Shown: one piece after another, positions 1-10,853 of the stretch
Position numbering within the stretch: the first letter of the stretch is position 1
How the letters are laid out: each line of letters opens with the position of its first letter
Source of the DNA: Glandiceps talaboti
Lineage: Eukaryota > Hemichordata > Enteropneusta > Spengelidae
DNA: 64,000 nucleotides
Direction: 5' to 3'
NCBI RefSeq assembly: GCF_964340395.1
Contig: NC_135558.1
Location: forward strand, 8,908,501-8,972,500
The notes under the pieces: model-generated
Database searches by the model: none
What the model was told of the DNA's origin: nothing
What the model saw: only the letters and a program-made list of their open reading frames with translations
Made by a program: the position numbers and the translations under genes

Positions 1-652
1 GTTGTCAGTGAACACATTGGTGGTTGTCACTGAACACATTGGTGGTTGTCAGTGAATACATTGGTGGTTGTCAGTGAACACATTGTTGGTTGTCAGTGAA
101 CACATTGTTGGTTGTCAGTGAACACATTGTTGGTTTTCAGTGAACACATTGCTGGTTGTCAGTGAACACATTGTTGGTTGTCAGTGAACACATTGGTGGT
201 TGTCACTGAACACATTGTTGGTTGTCTGTGAACACATTGTTGGTTGTCAGTGAATACATTGGTGGTTGTCAGTGAATACATTGGTGGTTGTCAGTGAACA
301 CATTGGTGGTTGTCACTGAACACATTGTTGGTTTTCAGTGAGCACATTGCTGGTTGTCAGTGAACACATTGGTGGTTGTCACTGAACACATTGTTGGTTT
401 TCAGTGAACACATTGGTGGTTGTCAGTGAACACATTGTTGGTTGTCAGTGAACACGTTGTTGGTTGTCACTGAACACATTGCTAGTTGTCACTGAACACA
501 TTGGTGGTTGTCACTGAACACATTGGTGGTTGTCAGTGAACACAATGTTGGTTGTCAGTGAATACATTGGTGGTTGTCAGTGAACACATTGCTGGTTGTC
601 AGTGAACACATTGTTGGTTTTCAGTGAACACATTGCTGGTTGTCAGTGAACA
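1..652. repeat. 22-bp minisatellite, about 30 copies
   Basis: A head-to-tail array of a 22-base unit that begins gttgtcagtgaacacattgg and closes with tg, with scattered substitutions such as cag/cac and ggtg/gttg/gctg. The unit length is not a multiple of three and no long frame runs through it, so it is non-coding. It reaches the left edge, so its full length is unknown. It lies about 1 kb beyond the 3' end of the NACHT gene. Confidence 0.95.
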
Positions 653-682
653 TGTTGTTGTTGTTGTTGTTGTTGTTGTTGT
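653..682. repeat. (TTG)n microsatellite
   Basis: About ten TTG triplets directly abut the end of the 22-bp minisatellite. The junction suggests that the two arrays share an origin by slippage from the gttg part of the unit. Confidence 0.9.
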
Positions 683-1625
683 AGATACTCCAGTTACAGA
701 TAGTGTAGTTTTAAACAGAAAATAAGACTTTCAATAAAGTACAATACATAGAAAGCAACAATTTTAATACATGGTATCAGGAAGTTTCCTGATAAACACA
801 ATATTACTTATAGTATCTCTTGTATTTTGAATGCCATGTGTTATAAAATGTACATAATTTCTTTCCAATGCACATATACTCCCAACACTAGACACCTATG
901 GTTACAGCATTTCTTTGGTAAAAAAAAGGTAAAACTCTGAAAATTCATGATTTCAGCGAAGTTACGAATAATAGTATTGTGACATTGCTGCATAACTATA
1001 AAACAATAATCAAAACAATTATAATAATTAATACAATTAGTTTACAAAAGTTTCATTAAAAAATAAATATTTACTATAAAGAGTTATAAAATTTGCCTTT
1101 GTTTTAGAAATTTGGAATTAGGTTAATGTTATTGTATAGAAAGAATATCAGCTGGCATATGATGGAAAATGACATTATATTAAAATATTTGTTCATTAAT
1201 TTTACAAGTGATTGCTCAGTAAAAAACACTTTACAATTTTCAATGATGTGATATCTGGTATTATATAAACAAAAATACAATTCGTTATTTACAAATATAC
1301 AAACTTTCAGGAATAAAAATATGATTGATTGCCCAGTGAGGTTGTCATTGGTAACAAGGAAGTTTACATGTTAAAAAGTCTAGGACAGTCTATGGATTGA
1401 AATTATGGTTTATGGTGTTTTGTGTAGTATTGGATTTGTCAATGTTTTCTGTTTACAGGACAAGCCAGTATCATAATTAACAAAATGACTTTCTTTTACT
1501 TTCAACCCATGCGTAATTTCATGAATAAATGCACATTTGCTTTCATGCTGTCTTGGAAGAAATACAGAATTTCCTGATATTTTCCAGGTTGCCATATGGT
1601 TTTCCACATGGTCTCTTTACCTCCA
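683..1625. other. AT-rich non-coding stretch, 3' flank of the NACHT gene
   Basis: AT-rich sequence without a convincing reading frame or splice signals. It probably holds the 3' untranslated region of the minus-strand NACHT gene next to the minisatellite. I see no recognisable repeat or RNA gene in it. Confidence 0.5.
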
Positions 1626-4600
1626 TTACAAAATTATTCTGGAATAGGACGGATAATTTGGAACACATTCGATGTTGATTTTCATAACATTGGCTAGTAA
1701 TTTACAATCTTTCAACTCCCGTAACTTCTGCAGTGACTGTTTGGCTATTACCAAATTGTCATCTGCTTCTTGTCTTGTTATGGGTTGTACTTTAGAACAG
1801 TGATGCTGTTCTTGACAAGATGGAGACTTTACAATTTCTCCCTCCATTGTCAGTGTGAGAGGATTATCCCTGACCTGTGTGCAGCAATGTCTAATCTGGT
1901 CAACAAGTTCAATAACAAATTCAGCTTGGAATGGTGTCCCAGAGAGTGTAATGAATCTGATATTATCATTCTCATTAATGCCCTCTATAAACTCACTAAC
2001 CCCTCCTGCATCTTTGAATCCACCTTCTAGTTTTAGTTCACATAGGGCAGGGGTTTCTGACATTGTTTGCTTTAATGCTGCAAGAAACTGCCCATGCATA
2101 CTCCGCCATCTCAGATCAATACTTTGCAGAAATGGATTGATGATTTTGTCAGCCAGGATGAGCTGTTCAGATAGGCTTAAGTAAGCAAATGATAATCTAA
2201 CTTTATTCAGGCTATAGTTCATAGAGATTGCATTTGCAAGCATCTTGGCTCTTTCCCACCTGGTTTCAAGATCACTTTGTGGTGACAGTTCCATCAAGGA
2301 TAAACTGAATTCATCTATTTCCTGTTTCTTATCTTTTACAATCTTATGTATATGTTTCAGACCTTGAGAACTAACTTTGCCACTACCATTGAAGTGACCT
2401 GATACCATCAGAGATGAGAGACTTGGGTGGTTGAAGATGGCTTCAAATAACTTGTCTGCATTGGGACAATCATTGAAGAAGTTATTTGTTAATGTGATGG
2501 ACTTCAAAGTTGTGTTTGCACTGATTGCATCAGACAAACACATGATGAATTTACAAACTGTCTGCAGTTTTCGACAGTTGTCAGGTCGGCCAGCTTTAAC
2601 AGAGAGACAACTTGGTGGACATGTCTTAGTAAATATGGCAAACAACTGAAATTCCTCAAGGTTTTTGTTCTTCAAAACTTTAGGAATCTCAAGTATGGCT
2701 TCTTCTTCCATTTGATCAAGATATGCTTCAAGACTCAACTTTGTAAGGCTGGACTTTGCTACTGCCCCATGAAACTTACTACTAGTCTCTGTATCCATGG
2801 ATGATATACAAAGACACAATTCTCTGAGACTTCGACACACCTGTAATGCTTCAGTGAACTGTAGCAGTCCAAGTTTATGAATCTTATTGAAACTCACCAG
2901 AGATAATGACTCAATGACACCCTCACACTTTTCTTGGCGACATTGACTGCTTTCTAGCATAGAAGCCAAGGCAGTGAAAATATAATCATGGACATCCTCT
3001 CTGAAGAAATTAATAAAGAGCTCTTTATCCCTTGATAAAACAGCCACGATGGAATGGAGATAAGAATTGGGGTGTTTTGTTTGTAATAAACATCGGCAGA
3101 CCAATTGAATGTTTCGGTAGGTACATTCAATTGGTGCAGTGCTGGTTGCAAGCGCTTTGTGTTTCCTGCCAAATGCATCAAAGAATGGTGCAGCATTATC
3201 TAACAGACCAGCAAGAAACACACAAACTGCTTCATACCTTTGTCTGCAATCTTTCGTCCCACCACATACCCAAATCTCATCATAGACTTGTTCTGTGTTT
3301 GTCTCTTTCACATACATAGCAGCCAACAATTGTTGGATCATACCATGTGAAAAAGAAAACCTCAAGTCATGCTTTGATTCCTGATGAATTGTGACTAAAA
3401 ACCCAACCCCAATGAGTTCCTGATCTGTTATACTCTCTAACCGTTCTCCTTGTTTTATACCTAAGATATATTTCTCTGAGAAAGTCATTTTCTCCTGTTT
3501 AATACCATTCCAAGCCAAACTGTAAAGTACTTTCAGTCTGTTCTGAAATGTGCTGCCCTGGACTTGCATCTGTTTAGATTTGCAGTACTGCTCACAAGTC
3601 AAATCAAAGAGTTGCTTAAAGAGTTGTGTTTCAGTAGCAGGTTGGGATGTCTCCTCATCCTTCCATAAAATACACATCATGATACAGCATAATGGGAGCA
3701 ACATCAAGTCATGTAGATTAGGATTTAGCTTAAGTTTCTGTATTAATCTCTCTGCTTTAGAGGGATTAGTCTCAAAATACTGTGTAATGTAATGCTCTAC
3801 ATCTTTTTGACGGTATGGACACACAGTGTATTGCTTTGAACACCGTGGTACCTGCTCACTTTGGGAAGTAAAAACAGCATGTGTGTTCCCTAACACCTCT
3901 TTGCATGCATATTGCTTATACATTGTATAACAGGAAACTGGAACTTCATCAACAGCATCAAAGATAATGCAAACTTTCCTCTGGTTTTCCTGAATCCACT
4001 TTGCTAAGTCATCTTTATCAATACCACATCTTTTAGCCGTGGCTTGGGGCAGCAACTGATCAAATACTGACTCTAAAATGTCTTTGATCTCATATTTCAT
4101 TTTTCTGCCCATTAGATAGAAAACAAGAGAAAAGTTTGCTAACTTATTTTCAGTAGTATCATCAACTGCCCAATCATAAAGCAGCTTGTGACAAAAAGTA
4201 GTTTTACCTTGCCCAGAACCACCATAAATAACAACTCTATCTATATCATTTTCTGATGGTAGGTGGAGTGAATCTTGTGGTATTTGCCTCGATGGACCTT
4301 CCGCAAGGTCTGTAAACCAAAGGGGAATGTAAGTCTCATCCAATGATAGATCATCTTGTCGGGATACTTCTACAGCTGTGTACTGCTTAAACATGGCTTC
4401 ATATTTCTTTTTCAACAGATTTCTGCATTTGAATGCATGATTATACATACAATTATCTAGAAAAAGAAAATGTGAGGAAAATAAAACATCATTACCCATA
4501 TTGGTATTACATATTAATGAGCACAGTTATACATTTTGGGACTTAATTTTTGCTGCATACTTAAACAGATCCTTACATTATTCTACCTACTGTCAAAGCA

Positions 4601-6299
4601 TTCTCAAACTTACTTGTAATTGACTGAACTCAAACCTGCTATTAGAATATAACCCATAAATGAGCCAATGAGGTAATTTTTTATATGTATAAAAATGTCA
4701 ACAAAATCCATACTCTGCAATCAACTTTTCTAACAATGCCAGAAGACAATTGTACTGTAATAGAAGGATATGCATCAACATCAAGTGATGGATATTTAAG
4801 GACAAGGTACACATTCCATTTGTTGAGTTCAATGTCAACTTAAATATAAACCTTTTATTTTTCCACTCTCTGCATTTCTTTATAAAAAACATTATTAAGT
4901 GAGATAAGGTTGATTCTGGCATTTCAAAAGCTGTGACTTCTTTTAATGCACTCACTAATTCAAAGGAAAGATATTCATTACCGTGTTCCAGTAGGCCTAC
5001 ACAGTTATATTACTCAATGTAAATACATACCATATGCAGGTGGTGGTGTCATAGATGATGGTGTAATCTGCATACAACCACGATCGCCAATCATTACGCA
5101 TCCACCATGTATCGTAATGTTTCCAGGACTTCCTGCAAAGTAGACATAAAAAGCCATTATTAAAGTTAAAGTGGTTATTTGATAATCATGTCAAGATGAA
5201 TTAAGTGCTCTTTTTAGCCCCAATGGACAAAGTCAGGGGGGGTTACTATGTTGGGACCCTTGTGTCTGTCCATCTGTTCATCCGTCCATGCATGATAACC
5301 ATGAAATGGCATACCATGAGTACTATTCAAGGTTCTTACCTATCTCATGGTCTGGAAACTAAGTTTAACCTGACTTATTTTCATTATGCTGGAAAGTATC
5401 TTTTTTTAAATCATGCATATTTCTGGGGTTTTTTGGCTTCAGCATCTCAAGTTACTAGTGTGGCACACTATGAAGCACACATGTATGTGAATTTATGACT
5501 TTTGAAGTACACATCTTGTCATACAATCTTTTAGGTTGTAATGCACATAACACTTTGGATATAAACAATTGTCATTATTAAAGATTTCAATATTCTTGAG
5601 TAAAAAAGACACAATTTGAATTGTATGTTCTCATCTCTTGAATGTTTCATGTCTATCAGAGTGTTGTTGAATGATTCATGTTTTTCAGAGTTTTGTTGAA
5701 TGGTTCATTCTATCAGAGTGTTTTTGAATGTTTCATGTTTATCAGAGTGTTGCTCAAAGCTGTGAACAGTTTGTTGGAATATATGACTCAAATTTTTTGC
5801 ATATGTCTCATATAGTATGTCACATTTGAGCCAAGTTTGAATGAAATTGGATTTTTGCATGTCAGGGAGTTATGTATTACAGACAGACTGACTGATCCCA
5901 TTGTAAAACAGATGTAAACAATAGTAATAGCCCCTCCTTTGATGATTATAAATGGTCCAGTTACAGCCAATACAGCTTAAAATAACCATGTAAAGTTTAT
6001 AATCACTGTGATAAATCATGTTTTATTTTGAATACATAGCTTGGAAGTTTAACAATGATGTTGGACATGTTTATTTTTAGTGACTATATTGTGTATGATG
6101 GTGTTGCACATCTTATTATGCAACTAACGTTTTGCACATAGTGGTAAAATGTAACCAACAGAAAATGTTAACTTTGAGCCCAGAGTGTGTGTATGTATGC
6201 ACTGGTTTATGTATGTATATAAGCTGTGGTAGACACATAGACCCACATAGAATACATATATGCCCATATGTGTGTGTGTGTGTGTGTTGTGTGTCTGCA

Positions 6300-6345
<46 letters not shown>

Positions 6346-6705
6346 AGTCTGTCTGTCTGTGTCTGTCTGTCTGTCTGTATGTCTGTCTGTCTGTCTGCCT
6401 GTGTTTGTGCACACACTTGACCTATATCTGTTGAGGATAGGTTGTTATAACTATAAGTATGTTTATGATACATTATGTAATTTGTATGTACCTCTTTGAT
6501 TATCATGAGATGGTTTTGACACTGGTATTGGCCTTGATGTTGGTCCTTGCCTGTGACTCGGTATCTCTTCAGAGCCACTTGCAAGACGTTGGTGACTGCC
6601 ATGACTTTCACTTTGTTCTTGCAATTGTTCATAATAGTCATTTGAATGTAGACTTGGCATTTCTTCAATATCGTCAGAGATCTCATCTGTCATGTTATTA
6701 CACAT
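1626..6705 (-). CDS. NLR-like NACHT protein with RHIM-like N-terminal motif (three-exon model)
   Basis: Predicted cytosolic innate-immune sensor of the STAND ATPase class. Model: exon 6705-6492 (from ATG; the exon itself begins at 6751 after a ttcaatttcag acceptor), exon 5132-5031, exon 4456-1626, giving 1048 residues. Each junction joins in phase 1, and the total is divisible by three. The long exon has Walker A GGSGQGKTT (about residues 184-192), Walker B VCIIFDAVDEV (about 267-277), a NACHT-type helical region and a C-terminal half with leucine-rich-repeat-like segments such as LEEFQLF and LKSITLTNN. The sequence before NACHT (LLKKKYEAMF) matches the linker usual in animal NLRs. Reading on upstream from 4456 to the ATG at 4499 would cross a good acceptor (ttctttttctag), so I reject that start. 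The start at 6705 is uncertain, because the exon is open back to its acceptor and further 5' exons could exist. I cannot name an orthologue. Confidence 0.82.
5031..5132 (-). CDS. RHIM-like motif exon of the NACHT gene
   Basis: A 102-nt exon bounded by a tttgcag acceptor and a gtatgt donor, phase 1 on both sides, so it can be included or skipped without a frame change. It encodes GSPGNITIHGG followed by CVMIGDRGCMQIT and a Pro/Met-rich tail. The core V-M-I-G with Met five and Ile seven residues after the Gly matches the RHIM layout (I/V-Q-I/V-G, then M-x-I/M), and the preceding I-x-I-H resembles the flank in RIPK1, RIPK3 and TRIF. The usual Gln of the tetrad is Met here. The exon boundaries are well supported; the RHIM assignment is inference from motif shape. 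Confidence 0.65.
5638..5757. repeat. Diverged ~34-bp tandem repeat, four copies
   Basis: Four head-to-tail copies of a unit built around gaatgtttcatgtttatcag followed by agtgttg. They lie in the intron between the RHIM-like exon and the 5' exon of the NACHT gene. Confidence 0.8.
6270..6405. repeat. (GT)n then (CTGT)n microsatellite
   Basis: A short GT run followed by about 26 CTGT units with a few interruptions. Six-frame translations of this tract are artefacts. It lies just past the donor of the NACHT gene's 5' exon, within the first mapped intron. Confidence 0.95.
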
Positions 6706-6751
6706 CTTGATGAGAGGGAAGTGTCCTATATCCAGAAGTCCAGTGTAGTTT
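6492..6751 (-). CDS. 5' exon of the NACHT gene (low-complexity linker)
   Basis: Open frame between an acceptor (caatttcag) and a donor (gag then gtacat), ending in phase 1 as the RHIM-like exon requires. It encodes an acidic stretch (MTDEISDDIEEM) and a Ser/His/Gln/Pro-rich linker ending SKPSHDNQR, typical of a disordered spacer. The frame is open to the acceptor, so either translation starts at the internal ATG (6705) or an N-terminal domain lies in exons further right that I could not find. Confidence 0.6.
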
Positions 6752-7180
6752 CTGAAATTGAAAGGTATGTTGTGGATTATGATGGAAGAACAATTCACTT
6801 TTTATCTATGTCTTTTACTTTTTACTTCACTGTTGAGATATTTATCTGTTGTTTAAAAACCTTATACACTAGTGTCTCTAACTAAGGCCACATAACTACT
6901 GTACAGAGCTGCGAAATCATTGTCTTCAAGGCTAACGATATATATATAGCGCCGAAAATTTCCTTATTGCCGATTTTCTCATTTGTCCGAGTCCAAGACC
7001 CAGTAGGTGCTCCAGCGGTCCCGGTTGCCAACAAAATACGAGTTTCGGAGATTATATAGACTTTTGTCAAGTTTTGACGCTTATTTTATGGCTGTAGACC
7101 GTCTTTTGACGCCTCCAAGTTAGTTATTAACCTTTGTAGAGTCTGTGTTTGTAATGTAAATCCGCCAGAGCCGTTGAAAC

Positions 7181-7299
7181 CTGTACCTAGTCCTGCTTGC
7201 AGACTGTGTACGGGACTAGCATACTGACATGACCCTCAGGAAGGGACAATTGTCAGAATCAAGTCCCGAATTACTCCGTCTGTAAGCAGACTAACCTGT
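7181..7299. repeat. Imperfect inverted repeat, MITE-like
   Basis: The left arm (around tagtcctgcttgcagac and gtacgggact) is the diverged reverse complement of the right arm (agtcccga, gtctgtaagcagacta). The right half recurs in the same orientation at 51835-51890, which marks it as a dispersed element. Confidence 0.6.
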
Positions 7300-8857
7300 A
7301 CCCAATTTTCAATATAATTACCCAAAAAATAAAGTAAGACAGATTTGCATATCAAACGGGGAATCCCGCTGTCTAAAAATACATATTTGTTGAAGCAGAA
7401 TGATATCTATTATCTGTTCAACTTATCGCTTTGGTTCTGGCCAAACTAGTTCAAGACAACTAGCACATGAAATCCATAATTTGATCTAGGTTTGTGAAAA
7501 TAATATATTGCATTACCTTTCAAGACTACATCATTACGCTGGTACATGTTAGCCCTTCACTTCAGTGGGACGATAGATTTTCTAACCAGGAACTAACTTC
7601 AGAAAAAAAGACGTACAGACGTCACGGGCCACGGGCTTTTGTTTGGGTTCGACCATTGTACGCTGTTAGACCTACGCTGTTATGAAAAGTTAATGTATAT
7701 GCAAGTGTAACAGAATGTCACTGATATGTGTGATTCAAATAGCTGACATTTTTGTCTTGTTTAATACACCTCAGCGACACATATATAGTTATCATATAAT
7801 TGGGGATATAGCTTAAAGTGACATCGTATAGAACCACAACACCCACTAAATAATAGTTTCTACCAATGGCAGCGACGTTACGCGTCATTGATCAGGACAC
7901 ATACGTAGGGTCACATCAGGACATGTGTGGTTTCAAACTAGGTTCCCCAGCAGTACTCCTCAGGTCACACTTTGAATTCCATAGCAGGCGTAGCACGAAA
8001 CTAGTTAGGACAGATTCGATGAAATTAATGATTTATCAGCCATGGTTTCTGGAGATTTATATTGACTGGGATTGAGGCTAGACGTGAGAACTTGAAGTTG
8101 AAGCCAAGGCATGGAAGCCCAAAACACGCACGATCACACTCGGTACTGGGTGTTGTAAATCATATCAACAATGTAGGTCAATAGCCACCAAAAACAAGGT
8201 CAGGTAACATTACAGACATGGGCTACAAATAATAATTTTTATTTGTTATCGGTCCCGAGGAAAAAAATCAATTTCCATTGCTGGACAACTTGCAGTACCA
8301 AGTATTAAGGTTATGTTAGAACACGTAAAGTTGACGTTGAATGGAGGATCCTAAACATGTGTGTTTTGTCGATGTTAATTGACGCACCAGGCCTATTTGA
8401 AAAATAAGACATTTTGCCGTGTATGCGCACTGTATATGCATTTTGACAATACATGTAGGAACAACCATGACGCTATAGTTCTCACCTTACAACTCCATCG
8501 AACAGCTATCATATGGCCTAATATGTTGCCCTTTTTAGGGTGCCTTCAGGAATTACATACAATATGGAGGGTGTTGTAATCGATATATTCACTCTATTGA
8601 CAATCTATGAATCTCTTTTCGATATGTCAATAACAATTTACCGATCAACATACAGTAGGGAATTATACTCAGCAAGAGGTACACACGGAATCACTGTACA
8701 GGGACACAACAGAAAATAACTTGAAGACGGTTTATTTCGCACTATAACGTCTGGCCCACCAATCAACATGAGAGAGCGAGGTCCAGATTCACTCAAAGTT
8801 ACTACAGATATAGCCCAGAAAAGGGGATAATTTCGTGTAGGGTCTATGATTAAACAG

Positions 8858-9090
8858 GACGTTACCACGTTTCCATTGATTCAATCACAATAGACGTGTC
8901 AACTTCGACAACTACAATATGTTTGTGTTATCGTTAATGCCTCAGAAATTACTACTTTTGTTGAAATTAACCAAGTTAGCCTTCAAATCTTCAAATAGAT
9001 AGGACGTTACCATGGTTTTGATGAGTTCAACACAATATATGTGTGTCAATTTCAACAACTGCAAACAGTAATTCGGAAATTAACAAAGCC
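8858..9090. repeat. Diverged tandem duplication, ~135-bp period
   Basis: The sequence running from ggacgttacca through a Gly/Ser-less, non-coding segment to caacttcgacaactacaa reappears about 135 bases later with roughly a fifth of positions changed. No coding content is seen. Confidence 0.55.
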
Positions 9091-9479
9091 ATTCGAATGA
9101 AATTTCCACATGCAGTAGACGGTGAAACACGTGAGTAGAAAACACGTTTCACTCCCTCATGGCGCGCAATCAAGGCCAAAATTAAACATGTAATTTTATT
9201 CTTGTCTTTTTAAAAATAAAATTATGGATGTTTAGCATTTCGGAAGAGAGTAAACAAATATGTGTTAGCGTACGAGAAGGTTACTGACGATAGTGCCATG
9301 CACCCCCTCGGCAAAAGGGATGTTACAGGGCTATGTATTATGTGATGACAGTTTATTGCATAATTGCAAATGATAATAATACACCATTGGCTTTGAATTT
9401 CATATATGGAGTCGTCTTTACCTACCGTAAGAAAGAGTAATGTCATAGCTTTTTCAGTCTGTTTGTCAGTGTGATAATA

Positions 9480-9955
9480 ACACAGTTATAATAATAATAC
9501 AGTATTAATTTTTATTTTTATTTTAAGAGTTTTATTTCGAGAGCAAGCTCATAAACAAAATAAATTGCACGAACAACATAAAAAACAGACAAAAAAAAAC
9601 TAATTTACAGTACACATTTAAAAACATTCAATAAAGAATCTTCTCCAAAATTTACTATTAAAAATGACAAAATCTGACAACGATGCAGCAATTAAAATAT
9701 TATTACTCTCTTTAAGTCTAAAATAAAATTTAGATTTCAGAATACGCTGCTTACTTTCAAAAGTCATAATGAAACTACGAACAAACATGTTAGAAATACT
9801 AACACGCCTCTTTATACCAAGTAAAATTCTAAAAGCATTATTGTACGCAACTCGTACATCATTAAAACACTTACTGGTATAAACACTCCAAATATGCGAA
9901 CAATACATTGACGAACAATAAGCTTGAAATAAAATACAAGGTAAGGTAAATAAAT
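9480..9955 (-). mobile_element. 5'-truncated LINE (non-LTR retrotransposon) 3' end
   Basis: On the minus strand the sequence reads LFTLPCILFQAYCSSMYCSH, then IWSVYTSKCFNDVRVAYNNA and FRILLGIKRR. This is the conserved segment after the fingers/palm region near the C-terminus of LINE reverse transcriptases (the usual form is AYCxxLYGxxLW ... VAYNxxFRxLLGxxRR). Frame continuity to about 9618 is good, followed by a short 3' region with a tatgagcttgctctcgaaat motif, an AATAAA-type signal and a tail of att/taa repeats. Most of the element is missing at its 5' end, as is usual for LINE copies. The clade is not determined. Confidence 0.8.
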
Positions 9956-10351
9956 CACTACTTTCCCAAGCATCACAACATTAACAATCATACAAAATGA
10001 TAAAAGTAGATAAAATGGAACTCAATACAGTAAGCGATAAGGTAGACCAAAGGTAAAGCTACAAAATGGACGTAAAGTTCCAAACGAAAAGTGAAACTGA
10101 CAGACACGCAAATAGATATTTTTAAAATGTACATGTTGAACAGTAAACTGCAATCTAAGTTGCATAGATTAACAGAACAAGGCAATTTGAAATACAGGCG
10201 ACGACCAGAGCCACGGTGCGTGGTTACATATGCCGTGCATCCCAAAAGTGGGTTTTGTACAGGCTTTTGAAATGGCAGGGAGTTCCAAATGTTGCCACCC
10301 TAGGCCCCTGTGGTTGGGGTTACGTAGGGTATAATTGTTTCTAGCCGGAGC

Positions 10352-10352
<1 letters not shown>
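9956..10352. other. Non-coding stretch
   Basis: No coding frame, RNA gene or clear repeat is visible between the LINE fragment and the GT microsatellite. Confidence 0.4.
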
Positions 10353-10422
<70 letters not shown>

Positions 10423-10440
10423 CGTGCGTGTGTGTGTGTT
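10353..10440. repeat. (GT)n microsatellite
   Basis: About 40 GT units with tatg and tgcg interruptions. The long His/Thr or Cys/Val translations here are repeat artefacts. Confidence 0.95.
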
Positions 10441-10574
10441 TGTTTGTCTCCTGACTCATTAAAAGATGTTGCATCTAGGAAATTACACTTGATACATATT
10501 CTTCATGGGAATCACAAGAATAAGATACTTAGGTTTTTTCATACAGTGGAGAGGAAATTTAGTGGAGAGAGTCC

Positions 10575-10620
10575 TGTGTGATCTGCTTGTGCCACGGGTG
10601 TGGTCTCTCAGCTTTATAAT
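10575..10620 (+). pseudogene. Decayed copy of exon 1 of the cysteine-rich secreted protein gene
   Basis: About 45 bases around tgtgatctgcttgtgccac and tggtctctcagctt match the signal-peptide exon at 17290-17335 at roughly four of five positions, and the encoded CDLLVPRVWSL parallels CDLLIPLVWSL. No ATG lies at the expected position, and no matching downstream exons were found before the GPCR. It is probably a relic of a partial duplication. Confidence 0.5.
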
Positions 10621-10853
10621 TTGTATACACCAATATCAAAGTCGACATTTCATCTCAGAACTTGACCTTGACATTACCCTTCAAAGTCATGCAGCCAAAC
10701 TTGATCTTTGCAGTCATATTAATTCAAATGTTCGCTAAAGGAATACTGCGGGGTTTTTTTTTTAAACAATCAAGACTATTCAAAACTTTACGAGAGGCAT
10801 GCATGTCATTTGTATCTACTTCCAATACTACATAATCATACGAGTGACTCCTA

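Larger units (their letters stand above)
6752..9479. other. Non-coding stretch 5' of the NACHT gene
   Basis: No exon with family resemblance was found on either strand. The stretch contains an imperfect inverted repeat (7181-7299) and a diverged tandem duplication (8858-9090). The NACHT promoter and any 5' untranslated exon should lie here. The more GC-rich, CpG-containing part around 6950-7230 is the most plausible place, but this is inference. Confidence 0.4.

Noticed and set aside
1-652. CRISPR-like regularity of the 22-bp and 41-bp arrays
   Set aside because: Units are contiguous with no unique spacers, and the DNA is plainly eukaryotic; these are minisatellites.
4457-4499. Start codon at 4499 for a single-exon NACHT protein
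   Set aside because: The ATG lies upstream of a strong polypyrimidine acceptor (ttctttttctag), and phase-matched upstream exons exist.
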